The notes under the pieces: generated by a model | Databases searched by the model: none | The model's input: only the letters and a program-made list of their open reading frames with translations | What the model was told of the DNA's origin: nothing | In this document: positions 1-8,358 of the stretch, piece by piece | Layout of the letters: every line of letters starts with the position of its first letter | Numbering within the stretch: position 1 is the first letter of the stretch | From: Terriglobia bacterium | GTDB lineage: Bacteria > Acidobacteriota > Terriglobia > Acidiferrales > UBA7541 | Length of the DNA: 64,000 nucleotides | NCBI GenBank assembly: GCA_020073605.1 | Contig: JAIQEW010000005.1 | Location: 186,001-250,000, forward strand | Reading direction: 5' to 3' | Made by a program: the position numbers and the translations under genes

Positions 1-117
1 TTCGAAAAGAGAATGCTTGAAAACGACGGAAGCCTCGATAACATCGTTGAGGAAGCCTACGGCTTTTGGATGCAAGGCGAGCCCAAAGGAACGCGCTTCC
101 TGACGAAGAACGCGTAA
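1..117 (+). CDS. C-terminal fragment of an unknown protein
   Basis: The first 38 codons are open from the window edge to a TAA at 115-117 and read as the end of a protein finishing in GTRFLTKNA. The gene is cut by the window boundary, so the family cannot be recognised. The tail is acidic and then basic, with no membrane segment. It lies 11 bases before the chosen start of the DtxR-like regulator on the same strand, so the two are probably co-transcribed. Coding status is inferred from the open frame and spacing only. Confidence 0.5.
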   Translation, partial: FEKRMLENDGSLDNIVEEAYGFWMQGEPKGTRFLTKNA

Positions 118-128
118 GAGAACCGACG

Positions 129-806
129 ATGCGTAGAGAAGCTACGAGCGTTTCTCAAGAAGACTATCTGAAAGCCATCTGGGAGCTCGTGCAGGAGGAG
201 CAGACCCCGATCAGCGCGCGTCTCGCCGAGGACCTCGGCGTCACTCCGCCGGCCGTCACCGCCGCGCTCAAGCGCATGGCGCGTAGCGGATATCTCCGCG
301 TGCAGCGCGACGGCCGCATTTCGCTCTCGGCCAGAGGGAAGGGAATCGCGCAGCACCTCGTCCTCCGCCACCGGCTTGCCGAAAAGCTTCTCACCGAAAT
401 CATCGGCCTGGAGTGGTCGCGCGCTCACGAAGAGGCTGAGCGCCTCGAGCACGGCATCTCGCCCGAAGTCGCGCGACTGCTCCTCGCGCGTTTTGGACGC
501 GACAGCCGCTGCCCGCACGGCGTCCCGCTTTTCGGCGGCATGTCGCGCCTTCGCCGCAAACACGGCGCCGTGCGCCTCTCCGATGCCGAGGTTGGGCATT
601 CCTACGAAGTCCTGCGCGTCTATGAGAAAGATCCTGCGTTCCTCGAGTTTCTCGAGCAGCGCCATCTGCGCCCTTCGGCTCGCGTCCGCGTCCTCGATCG
701 CGAGTATGACGAAACCATGTCGCTCACTGTCGCAGGGCACGGCGCGGCGCGCATTCATCTCGGCAAGCCCGCCACCGAGCGCCTGTGGGTTCGTCGCCTG
801 GCATGA
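129..806 (+). CDS. DtxR/MntR-family metal-dependent transcriptional regulator
   Basis: The 225-residue protein has the DtxR/MntR layout. An N-terminal winged helix-turn-helix (about residues 12-60, with ISARLAEDLGVTPPAVTAAL) is followed by a helical metal-binding/dimerisation domain (about 80-140, with HRLAEKLL and EEAERLEHG) and a C-terminal SH3-like/FeoA-type domain. Family members bind Fe2+ or Mn2+ and repress metal uptake genes. The frame is open back to 66, but ATG at 129 is preferred because the HTH begins soon after it and the extra N-terminal residues are low in complexity. No metal transporter lies downstream in the window, so the regulon is unknown and Fe versus Mn cannot be decided. 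Confidence 0.85.
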   Translation: MRREATSVSQEDYLKAIWELVQEEQTPISARLAEDLGVTPPAVTAALKRMARSGYLRVQRDGRISLSARGKGIAQHLVLRHRLAEKLLTEIIGLEWSRAHEEAERLEHGISPEVARLLLARFGRDSRCPHGVPLFGGMSRLRRKHGAVRLSDAEVGHSYEVLRVYEKDPAFLEFLEQRHLRPSARVRVLDREYDETMSLTVAGHGAARIHLGKPATERLWVRRLA

Positions 807-810
807 TCCG

Positions 811-1041
811 ATGCTGAACGCCCTGCGCTACTACTGGATCATCTCCAAGGGCCACCGCCTGCGTCCATGGACGTCACCTTACATTCAGTGGCGCATGGAA
901 ACATTCTTCGGCCATGAAGCGGCCGACCTCGACGCCCGCAAGTTCTTCAGCCTGATGTGGCGCAATCGCGCTCGTATGGAGCGTTTCCTCGACTGGGTTG
1001 CCGAAAGCCGCCACAGGATATCGCAGCGATCTTCCATGTGA
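811..1041 (+). CDS. small conserved hypothetical protein (76 aa)
   Basis: A 76-residue basic, aromatic-rich protein begins at ATG 811, five bases after the DtxR-like gene, and probably shares its transcript. It has many Trp, Tyr and Arg residues (RYYWIISKGHRLRPWTSPY near the N-terminus; RMETFFG; RFLDWVAE near the end) and no signal peptide or membrane segment. The pattern resembles short orphan proteins seen in acidobacterial genomes, but I cannot name a family or function. Support comes from tight spacing and protein-like composition. Confidence 0.55.
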   Translation: MLNALRYYWIISKGHRLRPWTSPYIQWRMETFFGHEAADLDARKFFSLMWRNRARMERFLDWVAESRHRISQRSSM

Positions 1042-1100
1042 ATGGTGCGCGAACGCCCGGATGGGAGTAATCTCTCGGGCGAAAGTCTGGAGGTGCCGCC

Positions 1101-3035
1101 GTGCGCAAATCCAAGAACGACTCGGTCAACCGTCGCGATTTCTTGAAGGCGGCGGCCACAGGCACAGCCGCAGCCGCGCTTGCCGCGACGCCGGCAGCCG
1201 CCGCGGCGGCAGCAGCGCCGGCCCGTAATGCCGCGCCTCCTCCCCTCCTGAAGGCGGCCGATGCCGCGCCTGCGAATGCGGAAGTTCTCACGGTCGATCG
1301 CCCCGGCTCCGACTTCATGGTGGACGTTCTCAAGTCGCTGAATTTCGAATACGTCTGTGCGAATCCCGGCAACTCCTTCCGCAGCCTGCACGAATCGCTT
1401 ATCAATTACGGCGGCAATCAGCGCCCGGAGTTCATCACCTGCTGTCACGAGGAGTCCTCCGTCGGCATGGCCCACGGCTATGCAAAGATCGAAGGCAAGC
1501 CTCTTCTGGTCTGCGTCCATGGCACGGTCGGTTTGCAGCACGCGTCGATGGCCATCTACGACGCCTTCTGCGACCGCGTGCCCGTCTACATCATCCTCGG
1601 CAATTTTTCCGACGCCGCGCTGCGTTTCGGGCAAGTGGACTGGACCCACAGCGCGCAAGATCCGGCCGCGATGATCCGCGACTACGTGAAGTGGGACGAC
1701 AACCCTCTCTCGCTCCAGGCATTCGCCGAATCCGCCGTGCGCGCCTACAAGATCGCGACGACGCCTCCGATGATGCCGGTCGCGCTGGTCGCCGGCCACG
1801 AGCTGCAGGAGGACCAGGTTCCCGACGGCGCGAACATCGGCGTGCCCAAGCTCACCATGACGTCCCCGCCTGTGGGCGATTCAGGCGCGGTTGCCGAGGC
1901 GGCGCGGCTCCTGGTAGAGGCGGAAAGTCCGGTGCTGGTCACCGATCGCGTGGCGCGCACTCCCGCGGGCCTCGCGCGCATGATCGAACTCGCCGAGCTG
2001 TTGCAAGCGCCCGTCGTCGATCGCAATGGCCGCATGAATTTCCCCACGCGCCATCCTCTCAATCACACCGAGCGCGCCGGCGCGACCATTGCCAGCGCCG
2101 ACGTGATCGCCGGCCTCGAACTCACCGATTTCTGGAGCACGGTGAATTCAGTGAGCGGGCAGGTTTCCCCCACTTGGCGCCCGTCCACGAAGCCCGGCAC
2201 GAAACTCATCAGCGTCACCGCCAACGATCTCTTTCAGAAGAGCAACTATCAGGATTTCCAGAGGTACGCTCCCGTCGATCTTGCGATCGCGGCCGATGCC
2301 GAAGCGACTCTTCCGTCGCTCATCGAAGCCGTCAAGCGCCAGGTTACCGATGACCGCAAGCGCATGTACGCGGATCGCGGCACGAAGCTCGCTGCCGCCC
2401 ACCAGCAAGCCCTGCAGGCCGCGCGCGAAGCCGCGACCTCCGGCTGGGACGCCAGCCCCATCAGCACCGCCCGCATGTCGTCCGAGCTTTGGGCGCAGAT
2501 CAAGAACGAAGATTGGTCGCTCGTCTCGAATTGCCAGTTTCAAAGCCGCTGGCCGCTGCGCCTGTGGGATTTCAACAAGCACTATCACTACATCGGCGCA
2601 GAAGGCGGCTATGGCGTCGGCTACGGCGCGCCAGCCTCGGTGGGCGCGGCGCTCGCCAATCGCAAGTATGGCCGCCTCACCGTCAGCATCCAGAACGACG
2701 GCGATCTGATGTTCGCCCCCGGCGTGCTCTGGACGGCCGCGCACCATCGCATCCCGATGCTGATTCTCATGCACAACAACCGCGCGTACCACCAGGAGCT
2801 GATGCAGATCCAGATCATGGCCAACCGGCACAATCGCGGCATCACGCGAGCAAAGATCGGCAACGTTCTCGACGATCCCGCGATCGATTACGCGAAGCTG
2901 GCGCAGAGCATGGGCGTGCACGGCGAAGGCCCGATCAGCGATCCCAGGGAACTCGGCCCGGCGATACGCCGCGCCATCGAAGTGGTGAAGAGCGGTCACC
3001 CCGCGCTCGTCGATGTCCTGACGCAGCCGCGCTGA
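1101..3035 (+). CDS. Tat-exported thiamine-diphosphate-dependent enzyme (acetolactate synthase/pyruvate oxidase-like)
   Basis: A 644-residue protein of the acetolactate synthase/pyruvate oxidase/benzoylformate decarboxylase superfamily. It starts at GTG 1101 behind a GGAGGT box (1089-1094). Residues 8-16 carry a twin-arginine motif (NRRDFLKAA) followed by an Ala-rich hydrophobic stretch, so the folded enzyme should be exported by Tat. The PYR domain follows (about 62-230, with the cofactor-activating Glu in CCHEESSVGMAHGYA near 117-118), then a central domain and a PP domain with the ThDP/Mg signature (NDGDLMF to HNN, about 532-558). Most relatives are cytoplasmic; an exported form is unusual. 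The next gene is a diheme cytochrome c, suggesting oxidative decarboxylation of a 2-oxo acid coupled to periplasmic electron transfer. The substrate is unknown. Confidence 0.85.
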   Translation: MRKSKNDSVNRRDFLKAAATGTAAAALAATPAAAAAAAAPARNAAPPPLLKAADAAPANAEVLTVDRPGSDFMVDVLKSLNFEYVCANPGNSFRSLHESLINYGGNQRPEFITCCHEESSVGMAHGYAKIEGKPLLVCVHGTVGLQHASMAIYDAFCDRVPVYIILGNFSDAALRFGQVDWTHSAQDPAAMIRDYVKWDDNPLSLQAFAESAVRAYKIATTPPMMPVALVAGHELQEDQVPDGANIGVPKLTMTSPPVGDSGAVAEAARLLVEAESPVLVTDRVARTPAGLARMIELAELLQAPVVDRNGRMNFPTRHPLNHTERAGATIASADVIAGLELTDFWSTVNSVSGQVSPTWRPSTKPGTKLISVTANDLFQKSNYQDFQRYAPVDLAIAADAEATLPSLIEAVKRQVTDDRKRMYADRGTKLAAAHQQALQAAREAATSGWDASPISTARMSSELWAQIKNEDWSLVSNCQFQSRWPLRLWDFNKHYHYIGAEGGYGVGYGAPASVGAALANRKYGRLTVSIQNDGDLMFAPGVLWTAAHHRIPMLILMHNNRAYHQELMQIQIMANRHNRGITRAKIGNVLDDPAIDYAKLAQSMGVHGEGPISDPRELGPAIRRAIEVVKSGHPALVDVLTQPR

Positions 3036-3051
3036 GAAAGGCGGAGACTTC

Positions 3052-3666
3052 GTGCGCCAACTGACCCTGATCGCGATGGCGTTGACGTTCGCGTGCCCCG
3101 GCGCGCGCGCGCAAGCTCCCGCCGCGAAGCCTGTCCCAAGCGCCGAGAACGGCAGGAAGATCTATTCGCGCGCAGGCTGTTATGCATGCCACGGAGCGCA
3201 AGGAGAAGGCACGAACCTGGCACTCGCGATCGCGCCTCCGCCGGTGGAGCTTTCGGCCATGATCAGCTACATGCGCCAGCCAACCGGGAAGATGCCTGCG
3301 GTCCCGATTGCCGCCGCCTCCGACCAGCAGCTTGGCGATGTTTACGCGTTCCTGAAATCGCTCGCGCCTGCATCCAGCAGCGAATCGCTTGCCGGAAATG
3401 CCGACAACGGCAAGAAACTTTTCGCGAGCTACGGTTGCTACCAGTGTCACGGACATCAGGGCGCGGGAGCGGCCACGGCCCCGCGCATCGCCGCCACGGC
3501 CCTGTCACTCACGGCTGTGATCCGCTACGTTCGCGCGCCCACCGGCCAGATGCCGCCCTACACGAGCAAGGTCGTGTCCGACCAGGACCTGGCCGACATT
3601 TACGCCTTCCTCAAAACATTCTCACCGCCCGCTCCGGCGTCGAGCATCCCGCTCCTGAATCCGTAG
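3052..3666 (+). CDS. diheme cytochrome c, exported
   Basis: A 204-residue protein starts at GTG 3052, 16 bases after the ThDP enzyme. A Sec signal peptide (about residues 1-21, ending ARAQA) precedes two class-I cytochrome c domains. Heme motifs are CYACH (43-47) and CYQCH (128-132). Likely distal Met ligands lie in PTGKMP (about M80) and PTGQMPPY (about M166), each followed by a YAFLK C-terminal helix. The internal similarity suggests duplication of one domain. It should act in the periplasm as electron carrier, most plausibly for the adjacent exported ThDP enzyme. This pairing is inferred from spacing and shared compartment. Confidence 0.9.
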   Translation: MRQLTLIAMALTFACPGARAQAPAAKPVPSAENGRKIYSRAGCYACHGAQGEGTNLALAIAPPPVELSAMISYMRQPTGKMPAVPIAAASDQQLGDVYAFLKSLAPASSSESLAGNADNGKKLFASYGCYQCHGHQGAGAATAPRIAATALSLTAVIRYVRAPTGQMPPYTSKVVSDQDLADIYAFLKTFSPPAPASSIPLLNP

Positions 3667-3989
3667 GGCCACAATCCAACGCGGCGGATGTCCAGTTCAC
3701 ATCCGGGCATTTGCGCTTCGGGCACCGGCGCACCGCGGAAACCAACCAGCAGGGCCGCTTCTGGTTCGCATCGCTCCCCGAGGGGCAATACGGTGTCCGA
3801 GCGTCTTATCAGGGACGCGTGTCCGAATGGCGTCAGAACGTTTGGGTTGCACCGGGCGAGCAGACCAATGTCGTTCTCCACTTGCAAGCGAAGAAATCGG
3901 CACTGAGCAATCGTCCGCTGCCTCATGCGGGTCCGGCGCATGCGGGAATCAATTCGCGCGCGATTTCAGTCCTTTCCTCGCCGGTCTAG
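3667..3989 (+). pseudogene. fragment of a carboxypeptidase-regulatory-like (transthyretin-like) domain protein
   Basis: Directly after the cytochrome stop, the third forward frame encodes a recognisable beta-sandwich repeat (ETNQQGRFWFASLPEGQY, then a stretch ending QTNVVLHLQ) like the carboxypeptidase-regulatory-like domains common in acidobacterial secreted proteins. The frame is open but overlaps the cytochrome upstream, and no ATG/GTG/TTG with a ribosome site precedes the domain. The usual first strand is missing. I read it as the 3' remnant of a gene truncated by fusion or deletion, possibly once a third partner of this operon. A frameshift from the cytochrome frame is an alternative. 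Confidence 0.45.
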
Positions 3990-4175
3990 TCCGGTTCGGC
4001 GATCGCGCCCGCGACGCCGTTCGACCGAGGCAATCCCCCAATTCGTATTTCTGCGGCACGTGTGGCAATACCGTTGGACGGACCCTTCCTTAGCCTTCTG
4101 TGGCAGCTCGTCTTCGTGGACCTGGAAGGACTGGTAGCTGGCGCAACATTCGCACTTGAGGACGTACGCTGGCAT
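3966..4175 (-). CDS. small zinc-ribbon-like protein (69 aa)
   Basis: A 69-residue protein with Cys 8, 10, 11, 37 and 40 (CECC near the start, YCHTC in the middle) followed by a very basic tail (ERRRGRDRRTGLDRR). The paired cysteine clusters suggest a zinc ribbon; the Arg-rich tail may contact nucleic acid. No enzyme motif is visible. It is convergent with, and slightly overlaps, the carboxypeptidase-like fragment. No strong ribosome site is seen. I cannot assign a function. Confidence 0.5.
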   Translation of the reverse strand: MPAYVLKCECCASYQSFQVHEDELPQKAKEGSVQRYCHTCRRNTNWGIASVERRRGRDRRTGLDRRGKD

Positions 4176-4191
4176 CGTGCTGCGGTTCGGC

Positions 4192-4593
4192 CTATCCGTG
4201 CGCGATGGCGGGAGTGGTCAGTGCGCGAGCCGCGGACGGCCTTACGGATACCGGTCCGGGCGCGCTGCGCGTGGTCGAGCGGTCGAGGCTCTCTTGCAGG
4301 TTCATCAGCGTCAGGAACGTGGTGAGAACCCGCTTCTTCATTTCGTCGGTCAGAGGGGGACTGATCACCGCGACGTGGGACAGCTTCTCGGCGGTGTCTT
4401 TCACGTAGGTTCCGATTTCCGACCGGCGCAGGTTGTTGCAGCCGCCGATCACCGTTTCGCGGCGCATCCCGGCGCAGGTGTGCTCGACGCGCAGGAGAAA
4501 GTGAAGTACGCAGAGGTGCTCGGCTTCGAGCTCGGTCGGCACAGGGGTATGGCAGCCCGGCAGGCAGGTGATCGGTTGGCCGCTGTCTTTCAC
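4192..4593 (-). CDS. conserved hypothetical protein (about 133 aa)
   Basis: The frame is open from 4740, but convincing protein sequence starts near GTG 4593, preceded by a G-rich ribosome-like stretch. The protein carries CLPGCHTPVPTELEAEHLC near its N-terminus and an amphipathic helical region (SHVAVISPPLTDEMKKRVL). The regular Cys/His spacing in the first third hints at metal binding, but no family can be named. The C-terminal 30 residues are Ser/Arg/Pro rich and may be disordered. It lies just upstream of the zinc-ribbon gene on the same strand, 16 bases apart, so the two may be co-transcribed. Confidence 0.5.
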   Translation of the reverse strand: MKDSGQPITCLPGCHTPVPTELEAEHLCVLHFLLRVEHTCAGMRRETVIGGCNNLRRSEIGTYVKDTAEKLSHVAVISPPLTDEMKKRVLTTFLTLMNLQESLDRSTTRSAPGPVSVRPSAARALTTPAIAHG

Positions 4594-5149
4594 GGACGCC
4601 CCCAAGTTGACCCCGTTAAGTTGCTCATATGCAAAGGAAATACCAAATCCTCCGTGCTCCATTCGCGCGTCGCATGGAGCTCCGCAAAGGCTCGGGGCAC
4701 CCCGAACTCTTCGCGCGATTTGCCCAGGAGCCTCCTGCAAGCTCCTCCGGGCATGTCTCTACAGCGCGCGAGTCGCGGCGCCAAACGATGTTCGACCGCA
4801 TTCGCTTCCGGCTCTAACTTGCTAAGAAAAAGTCAGTTACATGGCAGAAGATGAGCGCTCCTGTGGGAGTCAGCAGTTCTACGGATCGCGGAGAACGTAG
4901 CCCAGCCGGATTCTCACAGTCTTGGAAAATAGTCTGCAGGTTCGCGTATGCGCCCGGCTTGAACTTCCCACCGCGCCTCTCTGGTACTGGTTCTGTTATC
5001 AATCGCTTGGCAGGCCGGCGTAAGCAACTGAAAGTAAGTGCCCTAAATGGGAAAAGTACTTCCTAGGCGTCCTGTACCATCGGTCCTATACCTAGCTCTA
5101 AGATCCATGCTGGATGGACCTTACGGAGTCGTGGCGCTTCTGTCGGGAC
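4594..5149. other. gene-poor stretch, no convincing gene
   Basis: About 550 bases without a gene I can support. Short frames exist on both strands (for example 4814-5002 minus and 4851-5066 plus), but none has a clear ribosome site, recognisable motif or coherent composition. No tRNA, terminator with T-tract or repeat was recognised. It may be decayed coding sequence. Confidence 0.4.
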
Positions 5150-5425
5150 TCATAGTCTCCGCCTGATCTCGCTTTCGAAGTTCGGGAAATACCGGCCAAT
5201 CACGGTCAAATCGAACTTCCCGAGGATCGATTCTTTCGGCTCATTCTCGAGCAGGAACTCGAACGACTTTCGCACCAGCTCCGCCGGCTCGACTTTGCCG
5301 CCCGCGATTCGCTCGCAATCCGCCGCCTTCAGCGTGACGCGGTGCGACGTCAGGTTCTTGCCTTCGACGACGCGTACCTGAAACTCGCTGTCGCCGACCT
5401 TTTCGACTTCAATCTTCGCGGCCAT
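5150..5425 (-). CDS. hypothetical protein (91 aa)
   Basis: The start is placed at ATG 5425 because GGAG lies a few bases upstream on the minus strand; the frame is open further back. The 91-residue protein begins MAAKIEVEKVGDSEFQVRV and reads as a small beta-rich soluble protein with a charged helical C-terminus (ESILGKFDLTVIGRYFP). No signal peptide, membrane segment or catalytic motif is visible. It stands alone, with insertion-sequence-like scars upstream. The family is not recognised. Confidence 0.6.
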   Translation of the reverse strand: MAAKIEVEKVGDSEFQVRVVEGKNLTSHRVTLKAADCERIAGGKVEPAELVRKSFEFLLENEPKESILGKFDLTVIGRYFPNFESEIRRRL

Positions 5426-5750
5426 AGTGTTCTCCGATGTTTCTGATTTCTCTGGACAGTGCTTGTCAGCCTCTATCCTGCCAAAAGTCCGCACGTCCTC
5501 GCACTATTGTGGCAACGTAAGAATGTCACCTTAACGGCCCGATGAAAACCTCAGCTCCTGTGAAGTTAGTGACATGTCTCCGGTCTCATAGGGTGACATT
5601 TTCAGGTAGCCGCTAAGGGGCGGCAAAATTATGGAGCTAAGACAGGGCATCGTGCTGCCTCTTGACAACCGAGGAGGGAGCAGCCATCTTAGTTGACTTT
5701 ACTCTACGTGAAGTTTTGTTCCGGAAGCGCAGGCAAAACGGGAGAACGGT
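5426..5750. other. intergenic region with insertion-sequence-like scars
   Basis: No gene is supported here. The stretch contains an inverted pair AATGTCACC (5522-5530) and GGTGACATT (5592-5600), plus another GTGACAT about 5572. A 15-base word overlapping the first arm (5515-5529) recurs in reverse complement at 37674-37688. Such words resemble termini of transposable elements, but no transposase remains. Confidence 0.4.
5515..5600. repeat. possible IS/MITE remnant with inverted 9-mers
   Basis: The perfect 9-base inverted repeats at 5522-5530 and 5592-5600 enclose about 60 bases. The left arm extends into a 15-mer shared with 37674-37688. No target-site duplication could be identified by eye, and the element is too short to encode a transposase. 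An excised or decayed insertion sequence is the simplest reading. Confidence 0.35.
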
Positions 5751-6704
5751 TTGAAGGTTCGCGTCTGTTTTCACGACAAATGTTTTGACGGGGCGTCGTC
5801 CGCGGCGATTTTTTCGCGCTTTTATCGCGAACGCATCGATCCCAATGCGGAGTTTCTCTACACGGGAATGACGCACAAGGCCTCGCAGCCTTTCGAGGAC
5901 GGCATTTTCGACGGAGATGAGAATGCCATCGTGGATTTCAAGTATTCGAGCTCACCCGATCTCACCTGGTGGTTCGACCACCACCAGAGCGCGTTCCTGA
6001 AGCCCGAGGATGCCGAGCATTTCCGGCGGGACCATTCGGGCAAGAAGTTCTACGATCCCTCCTACAAGTCCTGCACGAAGTTTCTGGCTACGATTGCCTC
6101 CGAGAAGTTCGGTTTCGACGCGAAACCGCTCGCGGAACTGATCAAATGGGGAGACATCATCGACGGCGCGCAATTCGCGTCGCCCGAAGAGGCGGTCGGG
6201 CTGACCGCGCCGGCGATGAAGCTTGCGCTCGTGATCGAGGCGGCGCCCGAAGCCAACCTCGTCCCGCGCTTGATTCCGGATTTGGCGGAGATACCGCTCG
6301 CCGAAATCATCACCCTGCCGCTGGTGAAGAATCATCTGGGCCCGCTGCTCGAACGGCATCGCCGGTCGATCGACATCATGCGGGAGCGCGCCGATTTTCG
6401 CGACGGCGTGATCTACTTCGACGTGAGCGATCTCGATCTCGAGGGCTACAACAAGTTCGTGCCGTATTACCTATATCCGGATGCGCTTTACTCGGTGGGC
6501 GTAAGCTCTTCACCGTCACGCGCGAAGGTCTCGGTGGGCACGAGTCCGTGGAAGGAAGCCTCCGCGGAGGTGAATCTCGCCTCGCTGTGCGAAAAGTACG
6601 GCGGAGGCGGCCACGCCCGTGTTGCGGCCATTTCACTCGGCCCGGGCGACCTTCAGCGGGCGCGGCAGGTGGCGAAAGAAATCGCTACGACGTTGCGCCG
6701 CTAA
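5751..6704 (+). CDS. DHH-family phosphoesterase
   Basis: A 317-residue protein beginning at TTG 5751 behind GGAG. The DHH signature FDHHQSAF lies near residue 76, and an earlier metal-binding segment (CFHDKCFDGASSAA) lies in the first 20 residues. The C-terminal DHHA1-type substrate loop is YGGGGHARVAA near residue 285. The family hydrolyses phosphodiester bonds in nanoRNA, cyclic dinucleotides or pAp, or is a RecJ relative, using Mn2+. No CBS, PAS or membrane segment is present, so this is the compact soluble form. The exact substrate cannot be told. It precedes tRNA-Lys on the same strand with no evident functional link. Confidence 0.8.
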   Translation: MKVRVCFHDKCFDGASSAAIFSRFYRERIDPNAEFLYTGMTHKASQPFEDGIFDGDENAIVDFKYSSSPDLTWWFDHHQSAFLKPEDAEHFRRDHSGKKFYDPSYKSCTKFLATIASEKFGFDAKPLAELIKWGDIIDGAQFASPEEAVGLTAPAMKLALVIEAAPEANLVPRLIPDLAEIPLAEIITLPLVKNHLGPLLERHRRSIDIMRERADFRDGVIYFDVSDLDLEGYNKFVPYYLYPDALYSVGVSSSPSRAKVSVGTSPWKEASAEVNLASLCEKYGGGGHARVAAISLGPGDLQRARQVAKEIATTLRR

Positions 6705-6769
6705 TCGCTGATGGGGCGTCTTCCGCCGCGCGGAGGACGCGATGTATCGTGGTAAAATGAAGGTTTGCT

Positions 6770-6844
<75 letters not shown>

Positions 6845-7059
6845 GTTCTTTCCAGTAAGTTAGCCTCATCTGACTTGTCCGCAATAGAGGACTGTGGCCA
6901 GTTTTGTGTCCACCCTAGGTAGGGAAGCGCCCCGCCTGGCCATGAATGGCAACATATTGTTTCGGCGCAGCGGCTTGCGTCATACGAAACACAGCCCCAC
7001 GGTTGGACGCCCCAGGGCGCCTGAGTTCGGGATAACCTGAAGGCTGGGGTCAGGCGCAC

Positions 7060-8358
7060 GTGGGACTTGGGGCGAATAACTCGAATGGCGCGCGGGCGCG
7101 CATGACGCCCCGCCTGTTAGGCTGGCTATTCTTCGCCGGGGCAATTGGCGTTCTTGCGCTGGCCGCATGGCTGCGGCATCTTCCCGTGGGGCTTGATCTG
7201 TGGCTCTATGGCGAAGTCGAGGTAACCACAGGATTCCTGGCTCTCACGTTTGCGGCGATCGCGCTGACGAGATTCCGTGGAACCGGCGACCGCCTGTCGC
7301 TTGTTCTCTCCTGCGGATTTGTGATCGTCGGCGTCACCCGGATCAGCTCGAGCTTCGTCATCTTTCGGTATCCCCAACCTGATTCCGATGAAACGCTGCG
7401 GGACCCGACGACCTGGGTGATTGGCTGCACGATCGTAGCCCTTCTGATGGTGGCGGCGGTTTACGTGGAGCGCCGCCAGCCGACGGCTCGTCACCCGTTC
7501 CGCGAGATCGCGATCGCGTTGTGTGCCGTCCTGCTGCTGGCCGTCGCGCTCAGCAGGACGCACGGATGGTTGCCCGCAGATTTCGTTGTGCATCCCGGCG
7601 GAGCGTTCCCGAGGCCCGGGAATCTGTTTCCCGCGTTGCTCTTTGCAATCGCAACGGTCGGATATTATCGCCGCCTGGACTACGCCCATTCCGCATTCGA
7701 TCATTCGCTATACGTGACGACAGGATTGAGCGTGGCGTCGTGTCTCGCGGCGAGCCAATCGGAGCACCAGCTTGACGGTCCATTTGCGCTGGCGGTCTGG
7801 CTCCAGTTCGCGAGCTACGCCGTGCTGCTCGGAGGCGCGTTGCTCGACAATGTGAAGCTATTCGAGAACGTCCGCCGATTGGCGGCGAGCGATCCCTTGA
7901 CGGGACTTTCGAACTACCGGCGCCTGGTCGACGCGCTGGGGAACGAGATCGAACGCACGAAGCGCACGGGGAGACCGTTCTCACTGGTGCTATTCGATCT
8001 CGACGGGCTGAAGCGGATCAACGATGAGTACGGACACGGGGTCGGCAGCCGGGCGATTTGCCGCCTGGCTGACACCCTGCGATTGAACTCCCGCGCGATC
8101 GACACGGCCAGCCGGTACGGCGGAGACGAATTCGCACTGATCTTGCCGGAAACGGGAAAGGACGCCGCGCGCGATGTGGCGCACCGCATCTGCGAGAGCC
8201 TCGCGAAGCAAGAAGAACTGCCGCGCATCACGGCGAGCGCCGGCGTAGCCGTCTATCCGCAAGATGGGGACTCGCTGCTGGCTATCTTGGCCAGCGCGGA
8301 CCGCGCCCTCTATCAGGAAAAGGGACGCACGATTCGAAGCCTGACGAATGTGATCTAG
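7060..8358 (+). CDS. membrane diguanylate cyclase (GGDEF domain)
   Basis: A 432-residue protein. Residues about 20-275 form a polytopic membrane sensor of around eight hydrophobic helices (for example GWLFFAGAIGVLALAAWL). The C-terminal GGDEF domain (about 275-430) keeps SDPLTGLSN, FDLDGLKRIND and the active RYGGDEFALILPE loop. RAID five residues before GGDEF matches the RxxD product-inhibition site. It should make cyclic di-GMP at the membrane with feedback inhibition. The start is GTG 7060; ATG 7102 is an alternative. The sensor domain is not one I can name. The window also encodes two PilZ proteins that could be effectors. Confidence 0.9.
   Translation: MGLGANNSNGARARMTPRLLGWLFFAGAIGVLALAAWLRHLPVGLDLWLYGEVEVTTGFLALTFAAIALTRFRGTGDRLSLVLSCGFVIVGVTRISSSFVIFRYPQPDSDETLRDPTTWVIGCTIVALLMVAAVYVERRQPTARHPFREIAIALCAVLLLAVALSRTHGWLPADFVVHPGGAFPRPGNLFPALLFAIATVGYYRRLDYAHSAFDHSLYVTTGLSVASCLAASQSEHQLDGPFALAVWLQFASYAVLLGGALLDNVKLFENVRRLAASDPLTGLSNYRRLVDALGNEIERTKRTGRPFSLVLFDLDGLKRINDEYGHGVGSRAICRLADTLRLNSRAIDTASRYGGDEFALILPETGKDAARDVAHRICESLAKQEELPRITASAGVAVYPQDGDSLLAILASADRALYQEKGRTIRSLTNVI

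Noticed and set aside
3688..3906. 72-codon ATG frame after the cytochrome gene
   Set aside because: Ser/Arg-rich composition and out of frame with the recognisable transthyretin-like domain, which is the better reading.
6845..7059. Possible integrase remnant or attachment site after tRNA-Lys
   Set aside because: tRNA 3' ends are common integration sites, but I found no repeat of the tRNA end and no recombinase-like frame nearby.
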